Shown: piece after piece, positions 52,301-63,892 of the stretch
How the letters are laid out: every line of letters starts with the position of its first letter
Numbering within the stretch: the stretch's first letter is position 1
Program-made: the position numbers and the translations under genes
Notes under the pieces: model-generated
Seen by the model: only the letters and a program-made list of their open reading frames with translations
Database searches by the model: none
What the model was told of the DNA's origin: nothing
Origin: Nissolia schottii
Lineage: Eukaryota > Streptophyta > Magnoliopsida > Fabales > Fabaceae
Assembly (NCBI GenBank): GCA_003254905.1
Contig: QANU01047469.1
Location: forward strand, 447-64,446
Direction of reading: 5' to 3'
Length of the DNA stretch: 64,000 bases

Positions 52301-55300
52301 AGAGTATTTACGCATAATGTGTTTAATTATTTATTCACTGTCATGGTTATGATAGTTTTATGGATAATTGTAATTTCATATTTGTGCTTAAAGAATAATT
52401 TATTTTATACCATTTAATTCCAGTCTTTTAACTGCCATTCATATTTTATTGAGTCTGGTTCTGTGATCTACTTTATTGGTTTTTTTTTTTTTTTTAAACT
52501 TATTGTTTTCAGTTTAAGTCTTATTTCTAACTCATTTAGAATATTAAAATCATTCATTATTGTACCTTTGTAGATTGTGACATTTCTTATCCCCCTTCTT
52601 GATGATAAGTTCCCTTTGATACGAAGTATATCGTGCTGGACACTCTCTCGGTTTAGCAAATTTATAGTTCAGGTATGAATATGGGATGTGGTAGATAAAT
52701 TTCATTTAGATTTTAGATGTCTTATTGCTGGAATTTTGATTTGTACTTGTGTTAGGGTATTGGGCATCCAAAAGGCTATGAACAATTTGATAGTATTCTT
52801 ATGGGTCTTTTACGAAGAATTTTGGATGATAATAAGCGGGTGCAAGAGGCTGCTTGTTCAGCTTTTGCAACACTGGAAGAGGTTCTGACTATAATATCGG
52901 TTCTTTTATGCTTAATGAATTGATTCAATTCCATTTATTTTAATTTTATACGGACCTCAAATTTGGTTTACTTCTAACAGGAGGCTGCTGAAGAGTTGGC
53001 ACCACGTTTGGAAATTATATTGAAGCACCTGATGACTGCGTTTGGGAAATATCAGGTTATTTTCTGACCTTAAGCTTTTTGTTGCAGTGGCAACACACAA
53101 TTCTTGTTTATGTTTTTTGTAAAATGATTCAATGAATCCTATATGGATGGACATCACCTTTGTTAACATATCGTATCACTTTCTTCTCATCACATGTATG
53201 CTCAGATCTTTAATTGTGATTTATTTCTGAACATCAGAGACGAAATCTCAGAATTGTATATGATGCCATTGGAACTCTAGCTGAAGCTGTTGGAGGGGAG
53301 CTGAATCAGGTATGTTATTTTTAATAGCATTCCACAGAAGGATATCCTTCCCCAACCAGAAGCTTTCTCTTTTCTCCAAGGATGTTTGGTTGGATTTTGT
53401 ATCAAAATATTCAAGCTCTTTTATCTCAACTACATTTTTATGTTAAACCCCATCTTCCCTTGCTTTGCAGGCTGTTTATCTTGACATTCTCATGCCACCA
53501 TTAATTGAGAAGTGGCAGCAGCTTTCAAATTCAGACAAAGATCTCTTTCCTCTCCTTGAATGCTTTACATCTATAGCAAATGTATGAGTCTGATTTATTT
53601 CTCACCGAAAGTTCAAATTCATACATTACATTTAAATTAAGTAGGCTTATGCTAGTAGTTGGGAAGAAAGGTTGCCATTCTCTAGTGTTATTTATGCATG
53701 CGATTTAAGGAAATTGTTATGTTCTGGATGGTTTATATGGGCTATGTTTGTGCCATCAGATGCATTTCCTGGCTTCTGAAATGTAATAATGTTCTATTTG
53801 CAACAGGCATTGGGTACCGGATTTGCGCAATTTGCTGAACCTGTATTTAGGAGGTGCATAAATATTCTCCAGACCCAACAATTTGCAAAGGTTGTGGTCA
53901 CTTTGACTGTTTGAGCTTTTAAAGTCTAGTTTACTTTATGTCTACTTAGAAACTGACTTTCTGAGTTTCTGTTAATAGGTCTTAATTTCATGTGTCACAC
54001 TGTCGGTGCTACGCATTTTTTCTCTTCATAAGTTTCACATTCAAATGATAGTATAGTGTTTTCTTATCAGTGTATATTTTTAAGGTCAATTTCTAATCTT
54101 GTTAAAGCAAGAATGTGCTATCATCTTTTCTGCGTGTTTATCTCTGATTTAACCATCACCACTACTACTCCTGGATATCTGAAATACATTTTGCCTAAAA
54201 GATATCATGTGTTATTAGCTAGCTTGGTGTTTTTATGGTGTTCTTGTTTTGTGTAATTATTATTGTTATTATTATTATTATTATTATTTTGTCTACGATC
54301 TTTGAATCCTAAAATGTTTATGATTTGTCCGGCAGACTAATGTATTGCTGATTTTTGAGATTTTAATTTATTTTCTAACAAGTTCGGGGTATATTCTGTT
54401 TCAGGCCGATCCTGTTGCAGCTGGTGTTCAGTATGACAAGGAGTTCATTGTATGCTCTCTTGATCTGCTATCTGGACTGACAGAGGGTCTTGGCAGTGGA
54501 ATAGAGAGTCTGGTACTCATCCAAAACTTTAATTTTCTATATATGAAATCATGCATTTCTGTTAGTAAATTGTGTCTTCTTCGCAGATGTATTTTTCTTG
54601 AAATATTTTTCTTTCGCATACAAAAGTACATTTTTATGGAATAATTTCTGTAATTTTCAATACAAAAGATAGTCATATAGGTGACTTTAATATGATGCAG
54701 TGCTTTCTACACGTTTAAATTCACCTCTTTTCGTCTTGCTCAGAATAAAGGTGTTGGGTTATGTTCAGAATAGCTTTGTTCTTCTGAACTTTCCAATCCT
54801 ATGCTGTTTGACATCTTGATATGTGCTCTAGATTAGTTAAACCAGCAATTGCATAGTTTTTTAGATTATATTTATTACTATTCTGCAGGTTTCACAATGT
54901 TCTTTGAGGGACCTACTTCTGCATTCTTGTGTGGACGATGCTTCTGATGTTCGGCAAAGTGCCTTTGCCTTACTTGGAGACCTTGCACGAGTAAGTTGAA
55001 TTTATTTCCACCTACATTATACTCAAGCCCACATACATACTGACAGGATCCGGCTTTGTTCTTATACTTTGTTGGACATGTTTGTTTGAAATGCTGAAAT
55101 TTATTATTATTTTGTGAGACATGTTTGAAGGGCTAAAATTTATCTCCATCTACATTACACTCAAGCACATTTCATTCTGTATCTTGGTTGATGGTATCTA
55201 ACTATTGTAATTTGGCTAGGTATGCCCAATTCATCTGCACCCTCGTTTGTCTGAGTTTCTTGAGGCTGCAGCTAAGCAGCTGGTATGTGAGTACCTGGTA

Positions 55301-57243
55301 TTAGTTTAGCTATACTATAGGGTTGCATTCATTCAATCATTTTATTGATGTGCTTGCTACACAGGAAATTTCTAAGGTCAAAGAGGCTATTTCAGTAGCA
55401 AATAATGCATGCTGGGCTATTGGAGAGCTAGCAGTTAAGGTATGTCAATGCTAAATGCTGCATTCTGAGCCATTGTTAGACTTATGAAATGAATGCTGTG
55501 TCAAGCTAGTTATTGAGAATGTTACGCTATTCTTGCATATAAATTTCCTCTAACCTTCTCTTTGTGAATGTTATTTAGCTGTCATCTTTGCATTCCTGCC
55601 ATTTCTGTATTTTTTGTATTATGGTAATTCATATCCATATGTAATTTTTCAGTTCTGGGAGTATTTTCACTTTATTTATTGAATGTGCCTTTTAACATAT
55701 AATTTTGCAGATATTCTAGTTAAAGTTTACATCTCTATATTTTGGTTCTTTGATGGAATTTTGTGCATGCACTAAACTTTGTTTGTGATGCCTTCCACGT
55801 CAAATGTTGGAAGGCATGTTCTTCAATCTTAATCTCACCAACTCCATAGTTGAAAAGGAGCACTGTCAAACATTTTGGCTTTTGGATGTCCTTGAATAAT
55901 TCCTTTTTGCTCTACCTTGTAATTTTGGAGTAGTTTCTTTTAACTCGGGTATTGTTTTGCTAAACAGTTACATTGGGCCTAATCTGATGTTTTATGTGTT
56001 TGTAGTTTCTTTTTCCTTTATGGGTTTGCTTTTCTTGTTTCTAATATTTTATTATTAGAGTAAATAGCATAAGACATAAACTATGCCATAGCACTTTTGT
56101 GTATTTATTTATATAGATATGATGGTGTAAATTATGAACTTTTATTTCAGGTTCGTCAGGAAATTTCTCCTGTTGTTTTGACTGTAATTTCATGCCTGGT
56201 CCCAATTCTTCAGCATGCGGAGGTCACTATCTTATCACTCTCCAATTATAATTTCGGTCATGTGTAGTTGCTGATTGTCTTGCTGTTTATTAGGGACTCA
56301 ACAAGTCACTCATAGAAAATAGTGCAATAACACTGGGGAGGCTTGCATGGGTCTGTCCAGAGCTGGTATCTCCACATATGGAGCATTTTATGCAATTCTG
56401 GTGCACTGCTTTGTCAATGTAAGTAATTGAGCATGATTTCAGTTGAATGCCCGCTGTTTCATTGGCGTCTTGTTTATTGATTTTACTTCTGTGACTTGTG
56501 GCAGGATAAGAGATGATGTTGAGAAGGAGGATGCTTTTAGAGGTCTATGTGCCATGGTATGCTCCTATTCATACATGAATCTTTTACATGTAGTCTGCTC
56601 TAGTAATTTGGACTCTATTTGTTTTCAGGTCAAAGCTAATCCTTCTGGAGCTCTAAGTTCGCTTGTTTATTTGTGCCAAGCCATTGCAAGTTGGCATGTA
56701 TGGGTTCCATCATCGTCGTCTTAAATATTGAAGTTGTTTAATTTAATGTCTCTGTACTAAAGGTCATTTTATTTACATCTGTAGGAAATAAGGAGTGAAG
56801 ATTTACACAATGAAGTCTGCCAGGTTTTGCACGGCTATAAACAGGTTAACGTTGCTCCTTTGTCATGCACAGGAATGGATCCTCTCAATTTGATTTGTTG
56901 TCAAGTTTGATATCCCGCCATCAGTTTCTTTGTTACTTATGTCGTGTGGATCTCACCACTTCAATTAATGGTGAGAGATCACACTTGATAAAAATTGACG
57001 ATAAATCAAATTGAGAGGATCCATTCTTGTCATGCACACATTATTATTGCTTTTTGACAATGTCCCATTCTTTGTTTTCAATCCTGTTTTCCCGATTGAA
57101 ATGTTCATCTTGATGATGTGAACTAACTGGCGAGGGATTTTCTATCTGATATGCTATAGATGCTGCGTAATGGAGCGTGGGACCAGTGTATGTCTTCTTT
57201 GGAGCCCCCAGTGAAAGAAAAGCTTTCAAAATATCAAGTATAA
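45268..57243 (+). CDS. TRN1: Transportin-1 (importin-beta family, karyopherin beta-2)
   Basis: HEAT-repeat nuclear import receptor that binds PY-NLS cargo and RanGTP. Twenty-seven exons were read, all phases closing, 891 residues: 45268-45450, 46266-46553, 47528-47617, 47703-47780, 47881-47961, 48367-48417, 49039-49124, 49702-49768, 49855-49911, 50037-50066, 50150-50209, 50502-50615, 50949-51062, 52574-52672, 52756-52881, 52981-53055, 53238-53309, 53471-53581, 53807-53890, 54405-54512, 54889-54990, 55220-55282, 55365-55439, 56151-56222, 56294-56418 with 56505-56556, 56629-56697, 56785-56844, 57160-57243 (the 56294 and 56505 exons share a split Met codon, so 28 blocks). The acidic loop is clear at about 313-362 ([16 protein letters not shown], then EIEDDDDDVV) across four small exons. 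Start [14 protein letters not shown] matches the family. Four mobile elements lie in its introns. It converges with the PP2A B' gene. Confidence 0.96.
48724..48898 (-). mobile_element. Au-like SINE in transportin-1 intron 6, antisense
   Basis: On the minus strand the element reads GAGCCATGGCGCAATAGTAA (box A region) and then ACGAGTTCATATCC (box B-like), followed by CAGCCTCTCTCTCC and GGAAGCCTCATGCGGGCCACCC, the body layout of the Au SINE family. It is flanked by TTTATTAT at 48716-48723 and 48899-48906. The length of about 175 bases is close to full length for Au. Confidence 0.82.
49289..49315. repeat. (TA)n microsatellite with an undetermined base
   Basis: A TA array of about 26 bases in transportin-1 intron 7 ends at a single n (49315), the only ambiguous base in the window. 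The true array length is probably uncertain in this assembly. Confidence 0.9.
50323..50477 (-). mobile_element. Short LINE tail in transportin-1 intron 11, antisense
   Basis: Read on the minus strand it starts with GATATGTTAAGAGATTGGAA, encoding the DMLRDWKAL end typical of L1-type ORF2, and ends TTTTTTTATC followed by an A run (13 T at 50323-50335 on the + strand). The same layout ends the copies at 25142-25360 and 30947-31880. GGATTTTT on both sides may be the target duplication, but it is confused by the T run. Its 5' end lies about 24 bases from the exon 12 acceptor edge. Confidence 0.72.
51288..52171. mobile_element. Non-autonomous hAT-like element in transportin-1 intron 13
   Basis: The 884-base element starts CAGTGTTATCGAATCGCA and ends with the imperfect complement TGTGATTCAATAACCTTG. 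It is flanked by the perfect 8-base duplication ATTACTAG at 51280-51287 and 52172-52179. CA-starting ends and an 8-base duplication are hallmarks of hAT. Many short subterminal GATTC and GCGATT motifs lie near the ends (51290-51480, 52080-52160). No transposase frame remains. Confidence 0.88.
56872..57026. mobile_element. Hairpin MITE in transportin-1 intron 28
   Basis: GAATGGATCCTCTCAATTTG at the left end (56873) is the near-perfect complement of the right end, ending GGATCCATTC at 57026. The arms extend about 35 bases. A 12-base repeat TTGTCATGCACA lies on both sides (56860-56871 and 57027-57038). A duplication of this size is nearest to Mutator-like elements (usually 9-11), so the family call is tentative. 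The element starts 28 bases after the exon 28 donor. Confidence 0.78.
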
Positions 57244-58063
57244 TGTATCTGTGAGCATATATCCGCATTGCACTTGGTCATTTTTGTGTGTAGTCAAGCA
57301 ATATTGCAGTCATGATTCATGTTAAGCAGGAGCTTATTCTCAGTCCAAGTTTTCAGTCGGGTCTCAGTACTTACACAATTCGTTTGAGCTTGATGATTAG
57401 AGGCGGTTCCTCAAAGCCTACAATATCTCATTTGATGGTGTTTCCCATGAGAAATGTACAGGGGATGACTCAACTTTTGGAAATGCTTGATTCTTTGTTG
57501 TCTTTATAGTCAAAGCCTTCATTAAAGAAAGGCTAGGATTTTTATTCCACATTCATGTTCATCGTCACGGTTTTTGGAATCCAGTGTTTTAGTCTTTTTT
57601 TCATAGGTTGTGTTTTGATTACACAGTTTTGTACCACCAGAGAGGGGAAAAGGGCGGAAAGGGGTGGGGGGGGGGGGATTTATATGATCTGTTGATAACT
57701 TGTAGTTTCCAACGTATTCGCTTATTACATTGTTTGTAAGTTGTAACTTCTTCGATAACGATTTCAGCTGTGTTGTCTTAGGCAGCTCAGCATTTGAATT
57801 TTGATTTAAGACAATAAGAATTTGAACTTATTGATAGTGTTACCTGGCTGAAGTAGTTGTATGTACTAAATTAGCAGGGTGTTTTCTTTTTCTGTTTCTT
57901 TTAAATATCTGGAAAAGCAGTTGGCAAACTGGTTTAGTGTGTTTATATTTGTCCTTGTCAACAACTAGCAACTTTTTCAAACAATTGTCCCATGCAATTA
58001 TTGTTGTATTTGATTATAAATAGGTTTGGTATATTGCCAGCACAAACTTGCATACATTGATGT
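57244..58063. other. Spacer between convergent transportin-1 and PP2A B'
   Basis: The left part is the transportin-1 3' UTR, possibly spliced (a CAG-type site near 57330), with 12 consecutive G at 57666-57677. The right end is the PP2A B' 3' UTR on the minus strand. Open frame 57312-57509 is unmatched. Confidence 0.5.
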
Positions 58064-59765
58064 TTAGTGAGAGACGCACAAATAATGTTGTGGATTGAGG
58101 AACTGATTCTTTTGAGCTTCCAGTTCTATTCTTTCCCATATCTTTTTCCTCTTCACATCTTCTTGATGTGCCGCTGATTCTTTAGCTTCCATGTCCATGA
58201 GACCCTTGCTATAAAGATCTGGATCCATTTCTTCCAACATAAACTTGACACTTTCTGTCAGTTGCCGAACGCTCTGGCTCCAGTGCCACTTGAGGTTCTT
58301 CTCCATGCCTTCTACTATGACAGGAAACACTTCTACCATCCCTATTGTTGCCATTTTCACAAACTGCTCATTGTTCCATACATACAGGGCACGCTCGGCT
58401 ACCTAAACCAAATTCATGCATAAAGAAAAGAAAGAAAAACACCAATGTTTATCAAATTCAAGATTTGGAATAACTGACAATAGGATAAGTAGAGAAATAT
58501 AGCCTTGTGCTTGAGGATGGAGATATCAAGAAGGCCTTTATCAGAAACTAACAAGAAGTCAATATAGAGTCTTGGTTTTTGTTTTCATTTTTGATTTTCA
58601 AGTACTTCCTATCAAAATCTTACAAAACAAGAAACAACTAAAAACAAGAAATGAAAACATAAACCAAAAGGGGAGCATAAAGTGTAACATTTTCAGTAAA
58701 AACCGAGTTATGGAAATCATTAAGAGATTCATTTACCTGGGAATTCCAACTGTTTATGCACTTTGTAATCTGTGTGCATAAGGGCATGGCCAACTTGCGA
58801 TACTGGTCAGGGTCCAAATTCTCCACCAGATCTTCCAACTCCCCAATCAGCAAGATCTCTTTCTGAGTGTTTGTGACTGGCCAATACCTCAAAATCCCTC
58901 TCACAACAACCCCTCCAAGCATTGGCTCCTTCTGCACAAACTGTGACACACAGTAAGCCAGTTGCCTGTGGTACACCTGCATCCCCTTGGTCTTGTGCAG
59001 AGGAATCAACACTCTCATCAGGAACAGCTTGTGCTCTTCCTTCAGTGGCACGGTAAAACCGTTGATGATGGTGCCCCATATCTCAAGCAACTCTGCAATG
59101 CCAGGATGCTTCTCTGTCTCAAACACATGGTTCAGCAGCACATCAGCCATTGACTTCCTCATGAAGGAACGGTCTGTGATGAACTTGGAATATATCTTGT
59201 GGTACACGTTCTTCGCGCTCTCGCGCTCCCTCGGATCCTCAGAATGGAAAAGTGCCAGTAGCTTGAGGAGGAAGGAATAATCTATGTACTCTCTAAGCAC
59301 TTCATGGTCTGTGTTGATGACAATTTTGAGGAAGATATCGTAAACTATTTGGAGATGTGACCAAACGGGTGAGAATATGGAGATGGGGTCTTCTTCCTCA
59401 GTCAAGTCTGGGACACAACAAGGGTTGGCAGGTGGAGGGAGCGGCCGGAAGAGATTGGCCGAGATCATGGACAAAAGGGGCCCCAATACTTTGTCGTTCA
59501 CCGGCTTCTTGGAGGACTTCAATATGGAGACGAGCCTTGTGAGTTGGAGCCTCTTGGAGTCTCTCTGTGCTGGAGATTCCGAAGGGTCAGTGAAGGTGAA
59601 TACAAAGGTGCAGTATGAGATAGCAGAGAGGAGTTCTTCATTCCCTGAAGGAGAAGAAGATGGGAGAGGGAAGAGAGGCTTCTCTTGCACAAAGAGATCA
59701 TGAAGTGTCTTTCTGTTTGGGCTATTTGCCGTTGCTTGTGGCGGTGTGTTTCTCTGAATCCCCAT
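58064..59765 (-). CDS. PP2A 56/57-kDa regulatory subunit B' (B56)
   Basis: Regulatory B' subunit that directs the PP2A core enzyme to substrates. Two exons (59765-58737 and 58402-58064) give 455 residues. The conserved B56 HEAT-like fold spans about 55-430, with PVWSHLQIVYDIFLKIV, LLALFHSEDPRERESAKNVYHKIY, FETEKHPGIAELLEIWGTIINGF and LPLHKTKGM-type blocks, ending in NQEQFV-like WNNEQFVKMA and a charged tail. The single late intron is usual for plant B' genes. The N-terminus (MGIQRNTPPQATANSP) is short, so the protein is shorter than the 490-520 residues of many B' members. The start at 59765 is the first in-frame ATG with a sensible N-terminus. The exact isoform (beta or kappa-like) is not settled. 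Confidence 0.93.
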
Positions 59766-61655
59766 GTTTTTCTTCCTTTGTTGATCACAAAGTGTTGTTC
59801 TTGTTGGTTATATTGGTATATCAACTTCCAGGAGCCTAAGGGATAGACATAATCTTGAAATCTTCTTTTTATATTGAATTGGTTGTTTGTGTTGTATGCA
59901 AAAAAAAGCCAAGAAGAGTGGAATGATCTATGCAACAAGAAGCGTTGGGATGTCCGGTGTGTTTATCTAAAAGGATTATATTAGGACATTGCACATTCTT
60001 TTGTTGTGAAAGTAGTAGTGACCAGATATGGGGAAGGCATTACTCTTTTTCTATTTCTTTTTTTTTTTCTTTACATTGTTTCTGATCCTCCCATTTGGCT
60101 TTGTGCCACGTGGAATATGTCGCATATTAAATTTCCTAGTCCCCATCAAAATGTTGTGGCATTTTTCATATAGGACTTGAACAACAGACAAGATGCTTAT
60201 TTGCATATTCATTTCATTTATAGTTAGCAGCAACAACACTGAGTTGTATTATTGTGTCATGCATGTGCCTCACCAGCCACTAAAATGGACACCTAAGTTA
60301 TATTATGCTTATGTTGTATGTAGCTAGAGAAGATAGATATGAAATCATCTTATTTTCATTGAGAATATGACAATTTAATGGGAGGGAGGAAAAAGACACC
60401 AAACATGTCCCATTTTGCAGTACTAAGCCCACAAATCCGAGTTGTTTCTGTCTCTATTGCTAGAGAGTAATAATAATGGGTCTAAATCCAAGATTTCTTA
60501 ATGATGAAAAAATAGGCAATATCAAAGCAAAGGTTTATGATTCAGTGGCTTAGTCTAACAAAACAGGCAGGCACTAAGCCGGAAAAAGAAAAACACAAAT
60601 ATGAAAAACAAGAAAAGAGCAAGTAGGACTGCAAGAAATTTATCCTTTGAAATTGTAGTAGAAAAATTGCATATTTGAAATTGACAAACTGACCGTGATA
60701 TCTGCCGTAAGAATTTGAAGCTGTAAACTTCTACGAAGTAAAACCTTGATAATTACTCCCTCCTTCCCTTTGGGGATAGGATTAAAGATATTAAACTAAG
60801 TTCATATATAAAAATATAGCTTAATATGAAAAAATATTTTAAAATATTAAAAATAGCCAATACTCCCTCTATTGTTTTAAAATAATTGTTCACTTTTTTT
60901 TATGTGAACATTAAAAAAATATTAAAAATGTGAAAGTAAGAAAAAATTGATAATATTTTACCTAATTGTCCTTATTTATTTTTTCGGTACACTAATCCAT
61001 TGTTGGTTTGTAGGTACCTTTAACGGTGACATAGTTGACCCGAGTTTAATTGTTCTTATCTATAGTGAGTGGTTAGAGTTATTATAGTAGATAAATATGA
61101 GTTAGATGGTTTATATGATAAGGACATGTTACAAAAAGAAATAGTTAATGATATCTAAACTTAGAAAGATGATAACTATTTTGAAACAAACTAAAATAAG
61201 AAGATGGACAACTATTTTAAAACAGAGAGAATATTTTTTAATGTTTAGTGTTGGTTGAGTGGTAGAGTCTTAGGTTCGAGGCCCGATGAAGAAAAAACAT
61301 GTGTCGAGACAATTACCAACAACAATAACCAAAATTGGATCGAGTTTGGATACTAATACAAAGAAAAATGAAAGATAACTTGAGATCCCCCCCCTCACAA
61401 CTGAACTAGAGCAGTTCAAAGCCAATTTAAGAATCGTTTAGAGGTGGAACTTTTCATCAGACCAATTAACCAGCATCTTAGTCAGAATATACACAGGATA
61501 ACTAGAGATAATATACACAGGATAACTAAAGATAAAAACAACAAGAGAGGAACAGAAATTATGCACTAGGGGGTACAGAAACAAGATAAAAAGGCTAGCA
61601 TTCAATGTAAGCATTCAATATTTACAAAGCTTGATGATACAAAGAAAAAGTAGTC
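59766..61655. other. Intergenic region between PP2A B' and the permease gene
   Basis: The PP2A B' leader and promoter lie at the left (an ATATAAAA-like motif on the minus strand near 59870). A Stowaway-like MITE occupies 60863-61231. The right part (about 61500-61655) is the 3' UTR of the permease gene. No other gene is seen. Confidence 0.5.
60863..61231. mobile_element. Stowaway-like MITE (Tc1/mariner type)
   Basis: The left end CTCCCTCTATTGTTTTAAAA is the imperfect complement of the right end, TTTTAAAACAGAGAGAA. The element is flanked by TA at 60861-60862 and 61232-61233. The CTCCCTC start and the TA target are hallmarks of Stowaway elements. Length is about 369 bases, with no coding frame. 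A second, partial CTCCCTCCTTCCC motif lies just upstream near 60755. Confidence 0.72.
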
Positions 61656-63053
61656 CTAGATGGCACAAATATCTGGAAGATCAGAATTAACAGAGAACCT
61701 AAACCATCTCTTGTGCTCCATATATTTCAAACATGGCCTCAAGAGGAGCCCCATCACCACAGCTGAGATGCTTATAATGAAAACCTTTAGAGTAGCAAGA
61801 GCCAAAACCACAAATATCAGCAATGTTGGCAATACACACATCAATATTGCACCAATTATCCCAACAGGCACCTTATAAGGCCTATATAGATATGGAAACT
61901 TCATCCTCAACTTAACAAATGCCACCAACTCCATGATCATACCAAAACAGTACAAGAAGTTCTCAGCAGCAACTATCTCTTGGAAGCTCAGCCATGAAAG
62001 CAGGACCACACCAGAAGCAGAGAACAAGTTTCCAATAAGAGGGGTTCCATAAATTGACCTCTTGGCAAAGAACTCAGGAAGCATGCCCCTTTCTGCCATG
62101 CCAAGAAGCTGGAATGAGTCACTGCTCATCTCAGCAACAAACATTCCCATATTTGACAATGCAGATGCTGCTTGCACCCAACCCCTCAACCAAACACCTC
62201 CAATCACCATAGCAACCTCAGAGAAGTAGCCGTCAGACCGTAGTTCCCGGTTAACCGGAGTAGCGCCTGTACCCATCAGAAGCGGGAGAAAGTAGCCGAA
62301 AACAACCAGCAACAGAGCATAGAAAAGTGCCCTTGGGAGAGTTTTTCCAGGATCATCAACCTCACCGGCAAGGGTACTAATCGAGTCCCAATAGTTCAAG
62401 TTCCAAAAGAGAGTGTTCAAGTACAAACCCCAGTTCACATTGTTCAAATCCACCATGATCCACCTAGTTGGCTTCATCCTAGGAATTGCTAGAACCCCCA
62501 TAACCATGAAAGGAAGCAATGAAAAGATTCCTAGCAAGATAGCAACCCAACCCACAATTGTTAAGCCTCTATAGTTCATGTAAGTGAGAGCCAAAGTCAA
62601 AACTAGCACTGCAATGATCCTTGGAAAACCACTTTCCAAAGCTGGAATAGCTGATTTGAGATAATCTAAGAACAGAACTGGGTATAATGCATTGTCAATG
62701 ACCCCACTTAGCCATTTCATCCAACCAAGTTGGAAACCCCAAAAGGGGCCTAATGCAGATGAAACCCAAATCACATAGCCACCATTTTCTGGGAACATGG
62801 TTCCCATCTCTGCAGTGATGAGGGCCTCAGGAATGCTCCATATGAATGGGAAAACCAAGAAGCCAAGGAGTGATAACAATGGACCTGCTGCTCTGACTGT
62901 GTCTTCCACCCCAAAGGGTCCTCCTGAGACCTCATAGAAGATCAGGAAGATGAGGGGTATGATTGAAACCTTGTGGAACTTTTCTAGATTTGGAGTAGAA
63001 CCTTCTCCAAAAGCTTGGTATTCAGAAACATTGGACTCCATTTCATGTGGCAT
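61656..63053 (-). CDS. Polyamine/amino acid permease, PUT (LAT-type APC) family
   Basis: A single uninterrupted coding exon gives 465 residues. It is an APC-superfamily carrier with about 12 hydrophobic segments and starts [26 protein letters not shown] after a soluble N-terminus. Conserved PUT/PHS blocks include [48 protein letters not shown] and [24 protein letters not shown]. Plant relatives carry polyamines such as putrescine and spermidine, and one (RMV1) also takes up paraquat. The substrate here is inferred. The length is close to the 470-490 of relatives. The start MPHEMESNV at 63053 was chosen; an acceptor-like CTGCAG (minus strand, near 63085-63090) just upstream suggests a leader intron. 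Confidence 0.92.
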   Translation of the reverse strand: MPHEMESNVSEYQAFGEGSTPNLEKFHKVSIIPLIFLIFYEVSGGPFGVEDTVRAAGPLLSLLGFLVFPFIWSIPEALITAEMGTMFPENGGYVIWVSSALGPFWGFQLGWMKWLSGVIDNALYPVLFLDYLKSAIPALESGFPRIIAVLVLTLALTYMNYRGLTIVGWVAILLGIFSLLPFMVMGVLAIPRMKPTRWIMVDLNNVNWGLYLNTLFWNLNYWDSISTLAGEVDDPGKTLPRALFYALLLVVFGYFLPLLMGTGATPVNRELRSDGYFSEVAMVIGGVWLRGWVQAASALSNMGMFVAEMSSDSFQLLGMAERGMLPEFFAKRSIYGTPLIGNLFSASGVVLLSWLSFQEIVAAENFLYCFGMIMELVAFVKLRMKFPYLYRPYKVPVGIIGAILMCVLPTLLIFVVLALATLKVFIISISAVVMGLLLRPCLKYMEHKRWFRFSVNSDLPDICAI

Positions 63054-63567
63054 TTTTATTGCAATTCTCTTAGTAACTTAACTCTGCAGTTGAACTAAAT
63101 TAATCAGTAATGAAGTATGGAGATAAAAGGAAGAACTATGCTGATTAGTGCCATTTGATCAGAAATTTGTTGTTTCTTTTTTTGTCATATAATTTACAGT
63201 ACCATCATACCCATTAAATTCAAGCTAGCTTCCTCAAACAAAATTTGAGTTGGAAAGAAAAAAAAATGAAAATTTTAACACAATGTATTCTTTAAAATAT
63301 GATGGCTATTCCACTCTATACATATATTTTCAGAAGTAAATCAATGTAATACCTCAAAAAAAATGGAATAAAAGTATGAAACAGATAACAAGTTGGATAT
63401 CTTAGGAGCCAGAACATAAATGTTCTGACTTGTTGAGTGTCAGAGGAATAAGTGAATAACATAGTATAAAACCAAAACAAACAAATAAATAAATAAAACA
63501 GTGAATACATTTCACCTGTTAAGGGAAATAATAACAGCATGCAGAATCTATGAAAAGGAGAAGATAT

Positions 63568-63604
63568 ATGATGATGACGATGATGATGATGATGATGATG
63601 ATGA
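63568..63604. repeat. (ATG)n microsatellite
   Basis: An array of about 12 ATG units, CAT on the minus strand, with one ACG variant. On the minus strand it would encode a histidine run within a small open frame (63633-63316) upstream of the permease. Confidence 0.9.
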
Positions 63605-63892
63605 GATAGATGAAGAGAAGGGTGTCCTGTCATCTAAAAAAGAGAGTGAGAATAAGAAGTGGTTGCTGAGTGAGTAACTAACGACGTGTCACAATGTTAA
63701 GAAGCAAGGAGTATGCGTGAGCCAAACACTTACATTAGGAGAGATATTATTTATATTTATTAATTTATTAATCATGAGCTATTAGTCAGAGATTTTTATA
63801 AAATATAAATTTTATTAACTTTATTTAATATATATTTGATAATTAGTGATATATCGTGATTTGTGACCAATAAGATTAAATAATAAGGATTG

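Noticed and set aside
61250-61310. tRNA-like stretch (GGTTGAGTGGTAGAG ... GGTTCGAGGCC)
   Set aside because: Box A- and box B-like motifs are only a few bases apart and no cloverleaf can be drawn, so it is not a tRNA gene. It could be a worn SINE relic.
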